Shown: positions 34,180-43,857, counted from the stretch's first letter. The stretch is 64,000 nt of DNA from Bacteroidales bacterium (GCA_017469425.1 JAFUGJ010000024.1:1-64000); one strand, 5' to 3'. Numbers and translations: made by a program. Notes: generated from the sequence alone by a model not told the origin.

Positions 34180-34191
34180 CAGAACAGGAAT

Positions 34192-35478
34192 ATGAGAAAA
34201 TTTCAGCCAACCCAGTATAAACTGCAGAATGTTGGCACGGGCCGCATCTTCGAGGACCGGGGATGGACCCTCGCCGACCCTGAATCCAAAGAGCCTTCGC
34301 TTGTGAGGGCGGTTTATGCCAATAAGCAATTCACCCCGCGCGACGACCTGAAAGGGCTGTACCGCTATGCGGAATGGATGCCCGTACGGCGTGTGCTGAA
34401 AAACAGCTGCGCCCCCGTCACTTTCAAGAGCAAGGGGCTTGGGAAACACCTTGGCCTGGATAATCTCTATATCACCTTCTCCGGCTACAATCCACGCATC
34501 GGGGCAAAGTTCCAGACCTGTTCTTTCAAGGAAACCGAGGCTTACAGTGTGTGCGCCCGCCTCGCAAAGGATGAAAAGCGCACCCTCGTGGTGCAGTCGG
34601 CGGGCAATACCGCAAGGGCCTTCGCACAGGTCTGCTCCGACAACGAGATTCCCATCGTCATCTGCATCCCCGAGGACAACAAGCACGACCTCTGGTTCCA
34701 TGGGAAGCTGAATCCATGCGTAAAACTCATCGCTGCTCCTCATGGCAGTGATTATTACGACGCCATCTCCCTTGGCGACAAGCTTTGCGAAGACCCCCGC
34801 TATTTTGCCGAGGGCGGTGCCAAGAATGTTGCCAGGCGCGACGGCATGGGAACCACTCTGCTCTCCGCCGTGGAAGCCATAGGCCGCATTCCTGATGCCT
34901 ATTTCCAGGCAGTGGGTTCCGGAACCGGCGCCATAGCAGCGTGGGAGAACAACCTCAGGCTCATCGAAGACGGGCGCTTCGGTACCAACAAAATGAAGAT
35001 ATTCGTTGCCCAGAACCGTCCTTTCACCCTCCTGCACGACTCTTGGAAGGCCCACAATCGTTCCCTCGCAGAGCTTTCCGCCGCGCAGGGAAGGCGTGAT
35101 TCGGAATGCATCCTTGCCAAGGTGCTTAGCAACCGCAAACCTCCGTACAGTCTTGCCGGGGGGCTTTTTGATGCTCTTGAAGACAGCAAGGGAGATACTT
35201 TTACCGCCAGCAACGACGACATCATCTACTGGATACTCCAGTTCCGCAATCTCGAAGGCTTCGACTTACTCCCCGCCCCTGCATGCGCAGTCCATGCGCT
35301 TTCCGAAGCCGTGCGTGAAGGAAAGGTAGCAAAAGACGATGTGGTCATGCTCAACATTACCGGAGGCGGCCTGCTCGCATCCATGGCAAAGGGATTCCAG
35401 TTCAAGGAACCCGACCTGGTGATTAGTCCGGAGCTGTCTGCCGACGAGATTATCGCCAAAGTTGATTCCCTGTTCTAA
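34192..35478 (+). CDS. Cysteate-synthase-like PLP enzyme
   Basis: This encodes 428 residues of the threonine-synthase-like fold type II PLP family. The Schiff-base Lys lies in RIGAKFQTCSFKETEA, phosphate contacts in VVQSAGNTARAF and AVGSGTGAIAAW. The family resemblance is to proteins annotated as cysteate synthase, which in methanogens makes cysteate from phosphoserine and sulfite. In Bacteroidales, cysteate is the head-group precursor of sulfonolipids (capnine type). No acyltransferase partner lies nearby, so sulfonolipid synthesis is only suggested. It is a stand-alone gene 12 bases after the antiporter and overlaps the next minus-strand gene by 4 bases. Confidence 0.78.
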   Translation: MRKFQPTQYKLQNVGTGRIFEDRGWTLADPESKEPSLVRAVYANKQFTPRDDLKGLYRYAEWMPVRRVLKNSCAPVTFKSKGLGKHLGLDNLYITFSGYNPRIGAKFQTCSFKETEAYSVCARLAKDEKRTLVVQSAGNTARAFAQVCSDNEIPIVICIPEDNKHDLWFHGKLNPCVKLIAAPHGSDYYDAISLGDKLCEDPRYFAEGGAKNVARRDGMGTTLLSAVEAIGRIPDAYFQAVGSGTGAIAAWENNLRLIEDGRFGTNKMKIFVAQNRPFTLLHDSWKAHNRSLAELSAAQGRRDSECILAKVLSNRKPPYSLAGGLFDALEDSKGDTFTASNDDIIYWILQFRNLEGFDLLPAPACAVHALSEAVREGKVAKDDVVMLNITGGGLLASMAKGFQFKEPDLVISPELSADEIIAKVDSLF

Positions 35479-36083
35479 AATTCCAGGGCGACAGCCATAT
35501 TCAGCGCATAATACCACGCATTGTTGCGCAGGATATTGCGCTCCGGAATGTATTCTTCCTCAACCGGATCCCACACTCTGGGGCGGTCGTGGCTTACCTG
35601 GGCGCCGAGCTTGAAATCCAGGCTCCTCCTGGCGTCGAGGACTATGCGGTATCCGCTTCCGAGCTGGTACAGGCGCACTCCCCTTTCATTCCTGCGCATG
35701 CCGGTTCCGGCTTCGCTGAAGAAAAAGATTCCCTCCTCGTGCACTCCTGAAGGAAAGAGTCCGGCCCTGAGGCTGACCGGCATGATGCGGCGGCCCCTGC
35801 TGATACCTTCGTAAGAGCCGGAAACGCAGATGCTTACGAAGCGGGAAACATCGCAGCCGAGGGTCAGGCGGACGAAGCCGAGCTGGGTATAATGTCCTCT
35901 CCAACCGGAATCGTCGATACGGAAGCCTATGGAAGAGTCAAGATAGTTGAAGTGGTGGTAGTCCACCAGATTTGCGCTCAAACCCCATTCCGCGCCGAGA
36001 TGCATGCGCTGCAGGAAATCCCCTCCTCCCGCCGCAAGCGGAAGCGTTGCAAACAAGAGTATGGCCGCCATCAGTTTTCGCAT
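35475..36083 (-). CDS. Predicted outer-membrane barrel protein
   Basis: This encodes 202 residues with a signal peptide (MRKLMAAILLFATLPLAAGGG) and a mature region of alternating strands with many aromatic residues, ending WYYALNMAVALEF with terminal Phe. It resembles small 8-strand barrel proteins of the envelope but I cannot name a family. It overlaps the preceding gene of the same type by a base (ATGA), forming a two-gene unit. Confidence 0.75.
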   Translation of the reverse strand: MRKLMAAILLFATLPLAAGGGDFLQRMHLGAEWGLSANLVDYHHFNYLDSSIGFRIDDSGWRGHYTQLGFVRLTLGCDVSRFVSICVSGSYEGISRGRRIMPVSLRAGLFPSGVHEEGIFFFSEAGTGMRRNERGVRLYQLGSGYRIVLDARRSLDFKLGAQVSHDRPRVWDPVEEEYIPERNILRNNAWYYALNMAVALEF

Positions 36084-36610
36084 CAGAAACGGTATGAGAT
36101 TTTTACGAATGGATAATATGCTTGGGTGAGACCGTTTCGGTAGAGGCTCATGCGCACGCCTTTGTCGATACTTCTGGAAAACAGGCCGGCTTCGCAGTTG
36201 AATCCCACTTCGATGTCGAAACCCCTTTCAAAGTTAATGCGTCCGGCGAGGGCAATGTCGACCGCCGTGCTGATACCGTATAGACCTTCGCTGCCGGAGT
36301 CGCGCACATATCCCATGCTCACGCCGGGGGCAAAATAGAAATCGACCGCCGTGCCGCCGGATTCGAAGCCTGCAAAGCGGTTGTAATGGAGAAAGACGGC
36401 CTTGATGCCCGGAGTGTCGTAACGCCCTTTCACGACCCCGTAAAGGTCGGCAAGGACGATGTAGCTGTTGCGGATGTTCCGGCTTACTTCATAGTCGATG
36501 CTGAACCCTGCTCCCTTGGGAGAACTGAAGAGTCCGGGCGAAACTCCCTTTCCCTGCAGGTTCGCGGCAGAGCACATCAGGAAAAACAGTATGAAGACTT
36601 TCCGGCTCAC
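36083..36610 (-). CDS. Predicted outer-membrane barrel protein
   Basis: This encodes 175 residues with a signal peptide (MSRKVFILFFLMCSAANLQG) and beta-rich body, ending LTQAYYPFVKISYRF with the aromatic C-terminus of outer-membrane barrels. No family is recognised. Its stop overlaps the start of the second barrel gene (ATGA), so expression is coupled, and the two may form a pair in the outer membrane. Confidence 0.75.
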   Translation of the reverse strand: MSRKVFILFFLMCSAANLQGKGVSPGLFSSPKGAGFSIDYEVSRNIRNSYIVLADLYGVVKGRYDTPGIKAVFLHYNRFAGFESGGTAVDFYFAPGVSMGYVRDSGSEGLYGISTAVDIALAGRINFERGFDIEVGFNCEAGLFSRSIDKGVRMSLYRNGLTQAYYPFVKISYRF

Positions 36611-36692
36611 TGCACGAAGTTAGCAATATTCTTTGTTTTTTCCGATGAAAAAGGTTAAATTCGCAACTTCAGTGTACTAAAATACAATACAA

Positions 36693-37835
36693 ATGAGTGT
36701 AGAAATACGCAAAATCGATCCTTCGAAGAGAAAAGACCTGCGGCAGTTTGTCTTGTTCCCCGAAACCCTCTACAGGCATAATCCCTACTATGTTCCCTGC
36801 CTTGTATTCGACGAAATGGATACCCTGAATCCCGCCAGGAATCCGGCTTCGGACTTCTGCGACCAGGTTCTATACATGGCCTACATCGACGGAAAACCTG
36901 TAGGGAGGATAGCCGGAATAATCAACCGTTGGGCCAATGAGCACTGGAATCACGACGAAGTGCGCTTCGGATGGTTCGACACTATCGACGACCGTGAGGT
37001 GTCCGCCGCGCTCATCGCCAAGGTGGAGGAATTCGGCAGGGAGCACGGGATGACGCATATAGTTGGCCCTCTCGGATTCACAGATTTCGACCCTGAAGGG
37101 ATGCTGGTGGAGGGCTTTGACCAGGAAAGCACCATGCCCCTCATCTACAATCATCCCTATTATGTGGAGCATATCGAAGCACTCGGTTTCAGCAAGGATG
37201 TCGACTGGCTGGAATACCGCATATTCATTCCGGAAAAAGTTCCCGAGAAATTCGCGCGCGTAGCGGACATAGTCGCCCGGAGGAATAATTTCCACATCCG
37301 CCCCGTCACCCGCAAGCTCATTCGCGAAGAAGACTACGCCACAAAGATTTTTGCACTCATAACGGAGTGCTACAAGGATTTGTACGAATACACCATGCTG
37401 CCGGACAACCTTGCGGACAAATACATAGGATTCTATCTCAAGGTGCTCGACCTGCGATATATTTCCGTGGTGGAAAACGAAAACAATGAGATTGTAGCCT
37501 TCGGCATAACCATGCCTTCCCTTGCCGATGCGCTGAAAAAATCGCGCGGCAGGCTCTTCCCCTTCGGGTGGTGGCATCTTGCCAAGGCCCTTTTCATAAA
37601 GCACAGCGAAGGCAGCGAACTGCTGCTCATGGGAGCAAGGCCGGATGTGCGCAACACGGGAGTGACCGCCCTGCTTGTAGCCGACATGTTCGACAAATAC
37701 AACAAACTGGGCGTGAAATGGTCCGAGTCCAATGCCGAGCTTGAGGACAACCATGGCATACGCAATACTTTCGAGCCTTTCGAGCGCATCCAGAACAAAC
37801 GGCGCCGTTCCTACAAGAAAGCCATAGAGCAATGA
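36693..37835 (+). CDS. YghO-like GNAT-fold protein
   Basis: This encodes 380 residues similar to E. coli YghO and related acetyltransferase-like proteins of unknown substrate. The N-terminal block FVLFPETLYRHNPYYVPCL and the central GPLGFTDFDPEGMLVEGFDQ are hallmarks; a GNAT-like fold is suggested by RNTGVTALLVADMFDKYNKLG in the C-terminal half. No signal peptide or membrane segment is evident. In homologous loci it is linked to lipid or envelope genes; here it overlaps rarA by 4 bases. Function is unassigned. Confidence 0.8.
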   Translation: MSVEIRKIDPSKRKDLRQFVLFPETLYRHNPYYVPCLVFDEMDTLNPARNPASDFCDQVLYMAYIDGKPVGRIAGIINRWANEHWNHDEVRFGWFDTIDDREVSAALIAKVEEFGREHGMTHIVGPLGFTDFDPEGMLVEGFDQESTMPLIYNHPYYVEHIEALGFSKDVDWLEYRIFIPEKVPEKFARVADIVARRNNFHIRPVTRKLIREEDYATKIFALITECYKDLYEYTMLPDNLADKYIGFYLKVLDLRYISVVENENNEIVAFGITMPSLADALKKSRGRLFPFGWWHLAKALFIKHSEGSELLLMGARPDVRNTGVTALLVADMFDKYNKLGVKWSESNAELEDNHGIRNTFEPFERIQNKRRRSYKKAIEQ

Positions 37836-39127
37836 CCGGAATCCTGCCACCGCTTCCCGAACGGATGCGCCCCCGCAGTCTCGACGACTATGTAGGGCAG
37901 AGGCATCTGGTGGGGCCGGGCTGCATACTCCGCAACATGATTGAGAGCGGCAATCTCTCGTCGTTCATTCTTTGGGGCCCTCCGGGGGTGGGAAAAACCA
38001 CCCTGGCAAGGATTATAGCCGACAGCTGCGGCCGGGAATTCTTTACCCTCAGCGCAGTCAGTGCCGGTGTAAAGGAAGTTCGCGAGGTAATCGATGCGGC
38101 CAAAGGCGGCGGAGGACTTTTTGCCGGCAGAGGGGCGCCGATCCTTTTCATCGACGAAATTCACCGTTTCAACAAAGCGCAGCAGGACGCCCTGCTCGGT
38201 GCCGTGGAAGCGGGAACCGTTGTGCTCATAGGCGCCACGACGGAAAATCCATCTTTCGAGGTCATTACTCCCCTGCTTTCGCGTTGCCAGGTGTATGTGC
38301 TCAAAAGTCTTGAGGTGGAAGACCTCAGGCTGCTGCTCGAACGGGCGGTTTCGCAGGATTCGGAACTAAGGGAGAGGAAGATAGAGATACTGCAGACCGA
38401 AGCGCTTTTCCGCCAGAGCGGAGGCGACGGCAGGAAACTGCTGAACATTCTCGAGCTGGTGGTGGATTCCCAGGCGGGAAAGAAAAGAGTCGTAATCGAC
38501 AACAAAAGCGTCACCGAATGCCTGCAGGAAAATGTGGCCATCTATGACAAGGACGGGGAGATGCACTACGACATCATCTCCGCCTTCATAAAGAGTATAC
38601 GCGGCTCCGACCCGAATGCCGCCATCTACTACCTTGCACGCATGCTTGACGGCGGCGAGGACCCGCTTTTCATTGCCCGCAGGCTCTGCCTGAGCGCTTC
38701 GGAGGATGTAGGGCTCGCCAACCCTAACGCCCTTCTGCTTGCCAACGCTACTTTTCAGGTAGTGAACCAGATAGGCATGCCCGAAGCCCGCATTCCCCTT
38801 GCGGAATGCACGGTTTACCTGGCTTCGTCGCCCAAGAGCAACGCTTCTTACATGGCTCTGGAAGCTGCACTACAGGTTGCACGAGACGACAAGACCCGCG
38901 CTGTGCCGCTCCATCTTCGCAACGCTCCCACGAAGCTGATGAGCGAGCTCGGTTATTCCGACGGCTACAGATATGCCCACGACTATCCCGGTCACTTCGT
39001 GGATTTGGAATTCATGCCCGAAGGGCTGGAGGGAACGGTGTTCTACCACCCTGCGCAGAACAGGCACGAAGATGTGCTCCGTGCCTATCTTGAAGCCTGC
39101 TGGCCAAAATATTATTCAAAGAAATAA
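37832..39127 (+). CDS. rarA: Replication-associated recombination protein RarA (MgsA)
   Basis: This encodes a 431-residue AAA+ ATPase of the RarA/MgsA/WRNIP1 family, which acts at stalled forks. Walker A GPPGVGKTTLA lies about residue 50, Walker B ILFIDEIHRFNKAQQDALL, sensor 1 GATTENPSFEV, and the C-terminal tetramerisation region contains HYDIISAFIKSIRGSDPNAAIYYLARML and EDVGLANPNAL. The length is normal. The start codon overlaps the stop of the YghO-like gene. It converges with the GH92 gene, whose stop is adjacent (39128), with no terminator between them. Confidence 0.97.
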   Translation: MTGILPPLPERMRPRSLDDYVGQRHLVGPGCILRNMIESGNLSSFILWGPPGVGKTTLARIIADSCGREFFTLSAVSAGVKEVREVIDAAKGGGGLFAGRGAPILFIDEIHRFNKAQQDALLGAVEAGTVVLIGATTENPSFEVITPLLSRCQVYVLKSLEVEDLRLLLERAVSQDSELRERKIEILQTEALFRQSGGDGRKLLNILELVVDSQAGKKRVVIDNKSVTECLQENVAIYDKDGEMHYDIISAFIKSIRGSDPNAAIYYLARMLDGGEDPLFIARRLCLSASEDVGLANPNALLLANATFQVVNQIGMPEARIPLAECTVYLASSPKSNASYMALEAALQVARDDKTRAVPLHLRNAPTKLMSELGYSDGYRYAHDYPGHFVDLEFMPEGLEGTVFYHPAQNRHEDVLRAYLEACWPKYYSKK

Positions 39128-41677
39128 CTACTCCACCCAGATTTCGTCGGTGAAAATGAACCCGGGGGCGCCTGCGCCCGGATGCCATGCGGGTATGGTG
39201 CCTATGTTGCGGGCATAGACCTTGATGTATCGCGCCTGCACGCCTGCGGCGATTTCGCAATCCCATATCCTGGGCTCCATATCCTTCTCGTCCATGGTAT
39301 TCTCCACGCGTTGCAGGAGCCTGAACTCGCTTCCGTCCTGCGAAACATGGAATTCCACATAACGCGGCATCCATATCCAGGAGCGGGCATCCTGGCAGAA
39401 TCCGGCGCCTATCTTTTCGATATGCCTCTTTTCGAGCAGGTCCACTACGGCCTCGAAATCGGTATCCTGGTATCCCTGCCATCCGCCGGTGCGCCAGTTA
39501 AGGCTGCCCCTGTGGCCGTCAATCAGCCCTTGCGGGCCGCCTGCATCGTACTGCCTGCTGTAACGCGAGTGAAGTTCTATCTTCCTGTCAGTCTTTATCT
39601 TGTGAAGCCTGGTTCGGGTAATGAAACTGCGCTCGGCTCCTTTGCAGGCATAGGCTTCTATCCCGCAGGCGTCCTTCACGGTAAAAGGGCCTTCGTACTT
39701 GCTGAACGGTGCGCCGCCTATGCTGTAGAAAATCTCCCCTTCTCCGGCGATGGCAACTTTCAGGGAATCGGCGAAAATGTCGCTGTCCATCACGAAGTAC
39801 GGGTTGCAGACTATGCTGCCGTTTTCGCGGATGTCGGATATGAGCCCCGGACAGACGGGATACTTCCCTATTGAACTCAGCACATACCAGGCACTCATTT
39901 GCCCGCAGTCGTCGTTGCCGCAAAGCCCGTCGGGGGCAGAGCCATAGAGCTCTTCCAGAATGCGTTTCACAATCCTCTCCGCCTTGTCCTGGCGGCCTAT
40001 GGCATTGTAGAGGTAAGCAATGTGCTGGCTTGGTTCATTTCCCTGCGCATACTGCCCTATGCATCCGGTAATGTCGGCCTGGGTGCGCCCGGTGGTCTGC
40101 GAAGGCGCGGAGAAAAGAGAGTCCAGCCTGGCTTCGAATGCCTCCGGGCCTCCGATGGCATCAATCAGCGAGGGAATGTCGTGAGGCACGAAAAAGCTGT
40201 ACTGCCAGGAATTGGCTTCAGTGTAATTGTTATTCACTTCGCGGGGGTCGAAAGGGCTGTACCAACGCCCGTTCAGCTTTGCACGCATGAATCCCGTCTG
40301 CGGGTCGAAGACATTGCGCCAGTATGCGGATGAGTGAAGGTATCTGCGGTAGATGTCCTCCCTGCCAAGATACTTCGCAACCTGCGCCACGCACCAGTCG
40401 TCGTAGGCGAACTCCAGGGTCTTGGAAACGCTTTCGTGCTCGTCGTCGGCGAGCACCAGCCCGTTGCTTCGGAAACTCTGCATCCCGTGCTCCGGGCGCA
40501 GCGACGATGCCACCATCGCTTCCAGCGCCTTTTCAATGTCGAATCCTGTGATTCCCCCGGCGATGGCGTCGGCGATTATGGGAGCGGAGTTGTATCCTAT
40601 CATGCAGTCGGTCTCGTATCCCGAAAGCTCCCAGACCGGGAGTTTTCCGTTCTCGTCATAGATGGAGAGCATGGATTTTATGAAATCCAGATTCTTTTCC
40701 GGTGCAATCATGCAGAGCAGAGGATGCTCTCCCCTGAAGGTATCCCATGTCGAAAATACCGTATATCGCTCCCAGCCTTCCGCGCGATGCACTTCCCCGT
40801 CCATACCGCGATATTCTCCGTTGAAGTCGGAGTACAGTGAAGGGTGGATGCCTGTGTGGTAGAGTGCGGTGTAGAATCGCTTCCTGTGTTCTATGTCGTC
40901 GTAGGGGCATTCCAATGCCGACAGATAGTCCTCCCAGGCTGCGGAACTATCTTTCCTGAGATTTTCGAAAGATACAGGATACTCCGAATACAGATTCTGC
41001 CTTGCATTTTCTTCGGATACGCTTGAAATCGCAACGCGAAGGGCCACCCGGCGGGTCTTCTTGCCGAAACGGAAAACTGCTTTCCTTCCGCCGTTTTCCA
41101 GTAGGCATTCAGCCTTTGCGGAAAACTCGATATGGAAATACACTTCCTGTCCGCGCGCCCAGCTGTCGGAGCGCCTGCGGCCGCTGCACCAGTCGGGCCC
41201 GTAGTGGATGTCGTATGCATCCAGATAATCCCTGTGGCCGAGGTCGAGTGCAATAATGGGTTCGGCGCCTTTGTCGAAACGGTATTCGTGCATTGCGGCG
41301 CGTCTTCCTGCGGTCATACGGGCAAGCACCCTGGAATCGTCCAGGTACACTTCATAATAGCCCGGAGCGGCTTTTTCTTTTTTGTGCGAAAAAGCTGACG
41401 GGCCGGAACCGGGGGTTATCAGAATGTCGCACCAGTCGTCGCAGCCTGTGCCGCTGAGATGGGTGTGGCTGAAACCGTAGATGACGCTGTCGGAGTAATG
41501 ATAGCCGCTGCATCCGTCCCAGTCTCCGGCGAGGGGGCGGGTGTCGGGGCTGAGCTGAATCATCCCGAAGGGATAGACGGCTCCGGGGAAAGTATGCCCG
41601 TGCGCACCGGTTCCCACCATGGGGTCGGCATAGCTCGTCAGCAGGGCCTGCAGCAATGTGAATATCAGCGCAATCAT
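39128..41677 (-). CDS. GH92 alpha-mannosidase with C-terminal F5/8 (discoidin) domain
   Basis: This encodes 849 residues of a secreted glycoside hydrolase family 92 enzyme, calcium-dependent exo-alpha-mannosidases acting on N-glycans in Bacteroidetes. The N-terminal motif DPMVGTGAHGHTFPGAVYPFGM follows a signal peptide (MIALIFTLLQALLTSYA). YTVFSTWDTFRGEHPLL and GNEPSQHIAYLYN contain catalytic acid/base region residues, and GNDDCGQMSAWYV lies in the C-terminal domain. From about residue 700 a discoidin-like domain follows (SLNWRTGGWQGYQDTDFEAVVDL). The ATG at 41677 is chosen over a longer frame reaching back into tamL. It lies 2 bases after the tamL stop. No SusC/SusD pair is in the window, so it is not a classical PUL. 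Confidence 0.93.
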   Translation of the reverse strand: MIALIFTLLQALLTSYADPMVGTGAHGHTFPGAVYPFGMIQLSPDTRPLAGDWDGCSGYHYSDSVIYGFSHTHLSGTGCDDWCDILITPGSGPSAFSHKKEKAAPGYYEVYLDDSRVLARMTAGRRAAMHEYRFDKGAEPIIALDLGHRDYLDAYDIHYGPDWCSGRRRSDSWARGQEVYFHIEFSAKAECLLENGGRKAVFRFGKKTRRVALRVAISSVSEENARQNLYSEYPVSFENLRKDSSAAWEDYLSALECPYDDIEHRKRFYTALYHTGIHPSLYSDFNGEYRGMDGEVHRAEGWERYTVFSTWDTFRGEHPLLCMIAPEKNLDFIKSMLSIYDENGKLPVWELSGYETDCMIGYNSAPIIADAIAGGITGFDIEKALEAMVASSLRPEHGMQSFRSNGLVLADDEHESVSKTLEFAYDDWCVAQVAKYLGREDIYRRYLHSSAYWRNVFDPQTGFMRAKLNGRWYSPFDPREVNNNYTEANSWQYSFFVPHDIPSLIDAIGGPEAFEARLDSLFSAPSQTTGRTQADITGCIGQYAQGNEPSQHIAYLYNAIGRQDKAERIVKRILEELYGSAPDGLCGNDDCGQMSAWYVLSSIGKYPVCPGLISDIRENGSIVCNPYFVMDSDIFADSLKVAIAGEGEIFYSIGGAPFSKYEGPFTVKDACGIEAYACKGAERSFITRTRLHKIKTDRKIELHSRYSRQYDAGGPQGLIDGHRGSLNWRTGGWQGYQDTDFEAVVDLLEKRHIEKIGAGFCQDARSWIWMPRYVEFHVSQDGSEFRLLQRVENTMDEKDMEPRIWDCEIAAGVQARYIKVYARNIGTIPAWHPGAGAPGFIFTDEIWVE

Positions 41678-41679
41678 TG

Positions 41680-43851
41680 TCAGAATGGGTAGCCTATGCC
41701 GAAGTGGAATGCATTGTTGCCCCGGAGCAGCCATTTGTCAGGCCCGATGAGGCGGGAGCCTTCGGCAAGCGACGGGTCTCTCAGTTTCATTCCGAAATCG
41801 ACCCTGAGCAGGATGAAATTAAGGTTTACCCTCAGCCCTGCCCCCCAGTCGGCGGCGAGGCTCTTGTAAAAGTCGTTCAGGCGGAATGCTCCCAGGCGCC
41901 CTTCGGCGGTGTTTTCGTACTTGAGATTCCAGACATTGCCCACATCCACGAACAATGCTCCTTCGAGTTTCCAGAACAGCTGGAAGCGGTATTCCGCATT
42001 CATTTCCAGTTTTATGTCGCCGGTCTGGCTGGGGATTACGAAGGTGGAGTCGCCGGGCGAATACCCGGGGCCGAGGTCACGGGCCTGCCATGCCCTCATG
42101 CTGCTGGCTCCGCCTGCGTAGAACTGTTTTTCGAAAGGCATTGCCGACGAATTCCCGTAGGCATATCCGGCTCCTATCAGCAGGCGCGTGGCAACTGCCT
42201 GCATGTCGTCGTGGCCATAGCGGAAGGTGCGGCCCAGGGAGTACTCGCCTCGGATATACTGGGCATAGGGGGAGCCTGCAATAAGGGCTTCTCCGTCGCT
42301 GCTGCGCTTCATGGAAGAGCGGAAGAGACCGAGGGCGTTGCCGGACAGGTCCACGCTGAGCCTGTGGAAATAGTATGACGACTGCGGCACTATGTCGGCG
42401 CTGGAATTGAAATACAGCGTAGCGCTTACTCCTGCGTCCAGATGGTCCTGGTAGGAGTACTTCATATAAAGGTTGTTGGCAAGCCTGTCGTTGAAGTCGG
42501 AATCGAGGTTGAAAAGCCTCACGAAATTAACCCTCAGTGGGTAAATCTGGTACGAGATATTGTGCCTCGTGACCCCGTTGTAGCCGTAGCCGAGGGAGAA
42601 GACATTGCGGGTGTATTCCGGTCTGTCCTGATGGTTGAAGGCTACATTGAAATCGGTTCTCGGCACGGCTGTGCGGCGGAAATAGCTGTATGGCAGTCCG
42701 ACGAAACGCGGGAAGCTGATACCTGCGGACACGCCATATTCGGTGGCCCTGGTGTCGTCGTTGAACCTGAACTGGAAGTCGCCGTTGAAACCGAGGTTGA
42801 GCCACTCCCCTCCCCGGAATATGTTCTTGTGGAAATAGTTCACCTGAGGCGATACGCCCAGCAGGCCGCCGGAGTTGCTGGAAGCCTCGAGATTGAGCTT
42901 GAAACCCTGCAAGGGAGAACGCGACAGGTTGATGCTGCAGTCAACGGTGCTGCTGTCGGCCTGGGTCATTTCAATCGAGACTCCGCTGAATACCTTGAGG
43001 GCGGAAAGCCGTGAGTATGTGGTGTTTATGGTGTTTTCGCTGTAAATCTGGCCGGGCCTTACGGTGCTTATGCCCCGCAGCAGCCCTTCCCTGAACCTGA
43101 TATCCTTTGGGAGGCTTACCGACACCTTGCCTATGCGGTAGCGCCCGAGCCTTCCGGCATTCTCAGGCGACTGGTTCCTCTCGTATTCGGCAATGCGGTA
43201 GTGAAGCAGGGCGCTGCCTCCGAGGGTGTCCGCTTCGAAGGAATAATTGTTCTTGCTTAGCGAGTAATAGCCGAGGTTGCGCATGCGCGAAGATGAAAGG
43301 ACCGTCTCTTCTTCGAGCAGCTGCTCAGAAAGGTAATTTCCCTTCAGGCGCAGGATGGAGGATGCCGTGTCGGCGGCGAAATCGGAATTGAAACTGTCGT
43401 AGGAAGGAACTTCGAAGACCACATCGTCGATTAGGTAGCGCTTGCCGGGCTTCACTACATAATCGACCTTCACTTTCTTGCCGTCGCGCACTATGACCGT
43501 ATCTACATCGGCGTTGTAATATCCCAGATAGCGCAGCCGGTTCTCAATGTTTCCAATGGATGCGCCCACGGCGCTTTCGTCGAAAATGACAGGAGGGGTA
43601 CCGAGCCTGTGGAAGATGCCGTCGGACTTTTGCCAGTTGTAAACGAAAAGGAAGGGATTGAAGCCCAGCAGCCCGCCGCTGCCGGCATCCTGGCGTATGT
43701 ATTTGCGGACATCCCCTTCGCTGAGGGCGGAGTCGTCGCTGATGCGGACATTGTTTGCAGTGAGGCGGTACTGCCCGTCCTCCAGCACTCTGGTGGTGCT
43801 GCAGGAAGCTGCCAGAAGGCAGGCGGCAAGGATAGGAAATATGCGCTTCAA
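41680..43851 (-). CDS. tamL: TamL-type BamA/TamA-superfamily outer-membrane lipoprotein
   Basis: This encodes 723 residues with POTRA-like repeats and a C-terminal 16-strand barrel of the Omp85 superfamily. The start is a TTG (43851) giving MKRIFPILAACLLAASC, a type II signal peptide with lipid Cys17, as in Bacteroidetes TamL, the lipoprotein TamA paralogue. The barrel includes GGASSMRAWQARDLGPG (the VRGY/F-like loop signature) and ends FHFGIGYPF. It probably assists insertion of outer-membrane or surface proteins. No tamB is adjacent. The frame remains open upstream, but no ATG fits before the promoter; the -7 TATATTTG lies 6 bases before the TTG. It is followed by GH92 with a 2-base gap. 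Confidence 0.88.
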   Translation of the reverse strand: MKRIFPILAACLLAASCSTTRVLEDGQYRLTANNVRISDDSALSEGDVRKYIRQDAGSGGLLGFNPFLFVYNWQKSDGIFHRLGTPPVIFDESAVGASIGNIENRLRYLGYYNADVDTVIVRDGKKVKVDYVVKPGKRYLIDDVVFEVPSYDSFNSDFAADTASSILRLKGNYLSEQLLEEETVLSSSRMRNLGYYSLSKNNYSFEADTLGGSALLHYRIAEYERNQSPENAGRLGRYRIGKVSVSLPKDIRFREGLLRGISTVRPGQIYSENTINTTYSRLSALKVFSGVSIEMTQADSSTVDCSINLSRSPLQGFKLNLEASSNSGGLLGVSPQVNYFHKNIFRGGEWLNLGFNGDFQFRFNDDTRATEYGVSAGISFPRFVGLPYSYFRRTAVPRTDFNVAFNHQDRPEYTRNVFSLGYGYNGVTRHNISYQIYPLRVNFVRLFNLDSDFNDRLANNLYMKYSYQDHLDAGVSATLYFNSSADIVPQSSYYFHRLSVDLSGNALGLFRSSMKRSSDGEALIAGSPYAQYIRGEYSLGRTFRYGHDDMQAVATRLLIGAGYAYGNSSAMPFEKQFYAGGASSMRAWQARDLGPGYSPGDSTFVIPSQTGDIKLEMNAEYRFQLFWKLEGALFVDVGNVWNLKYENTAEGRLGAFRLNDFYKSLAADWGAGLRVNLNFILLRVDFGMKLRDPSLAEGSRLIGPDKWLLRGNNAFHFGIGYPF

Positions 43852-43857
43852 AACACA

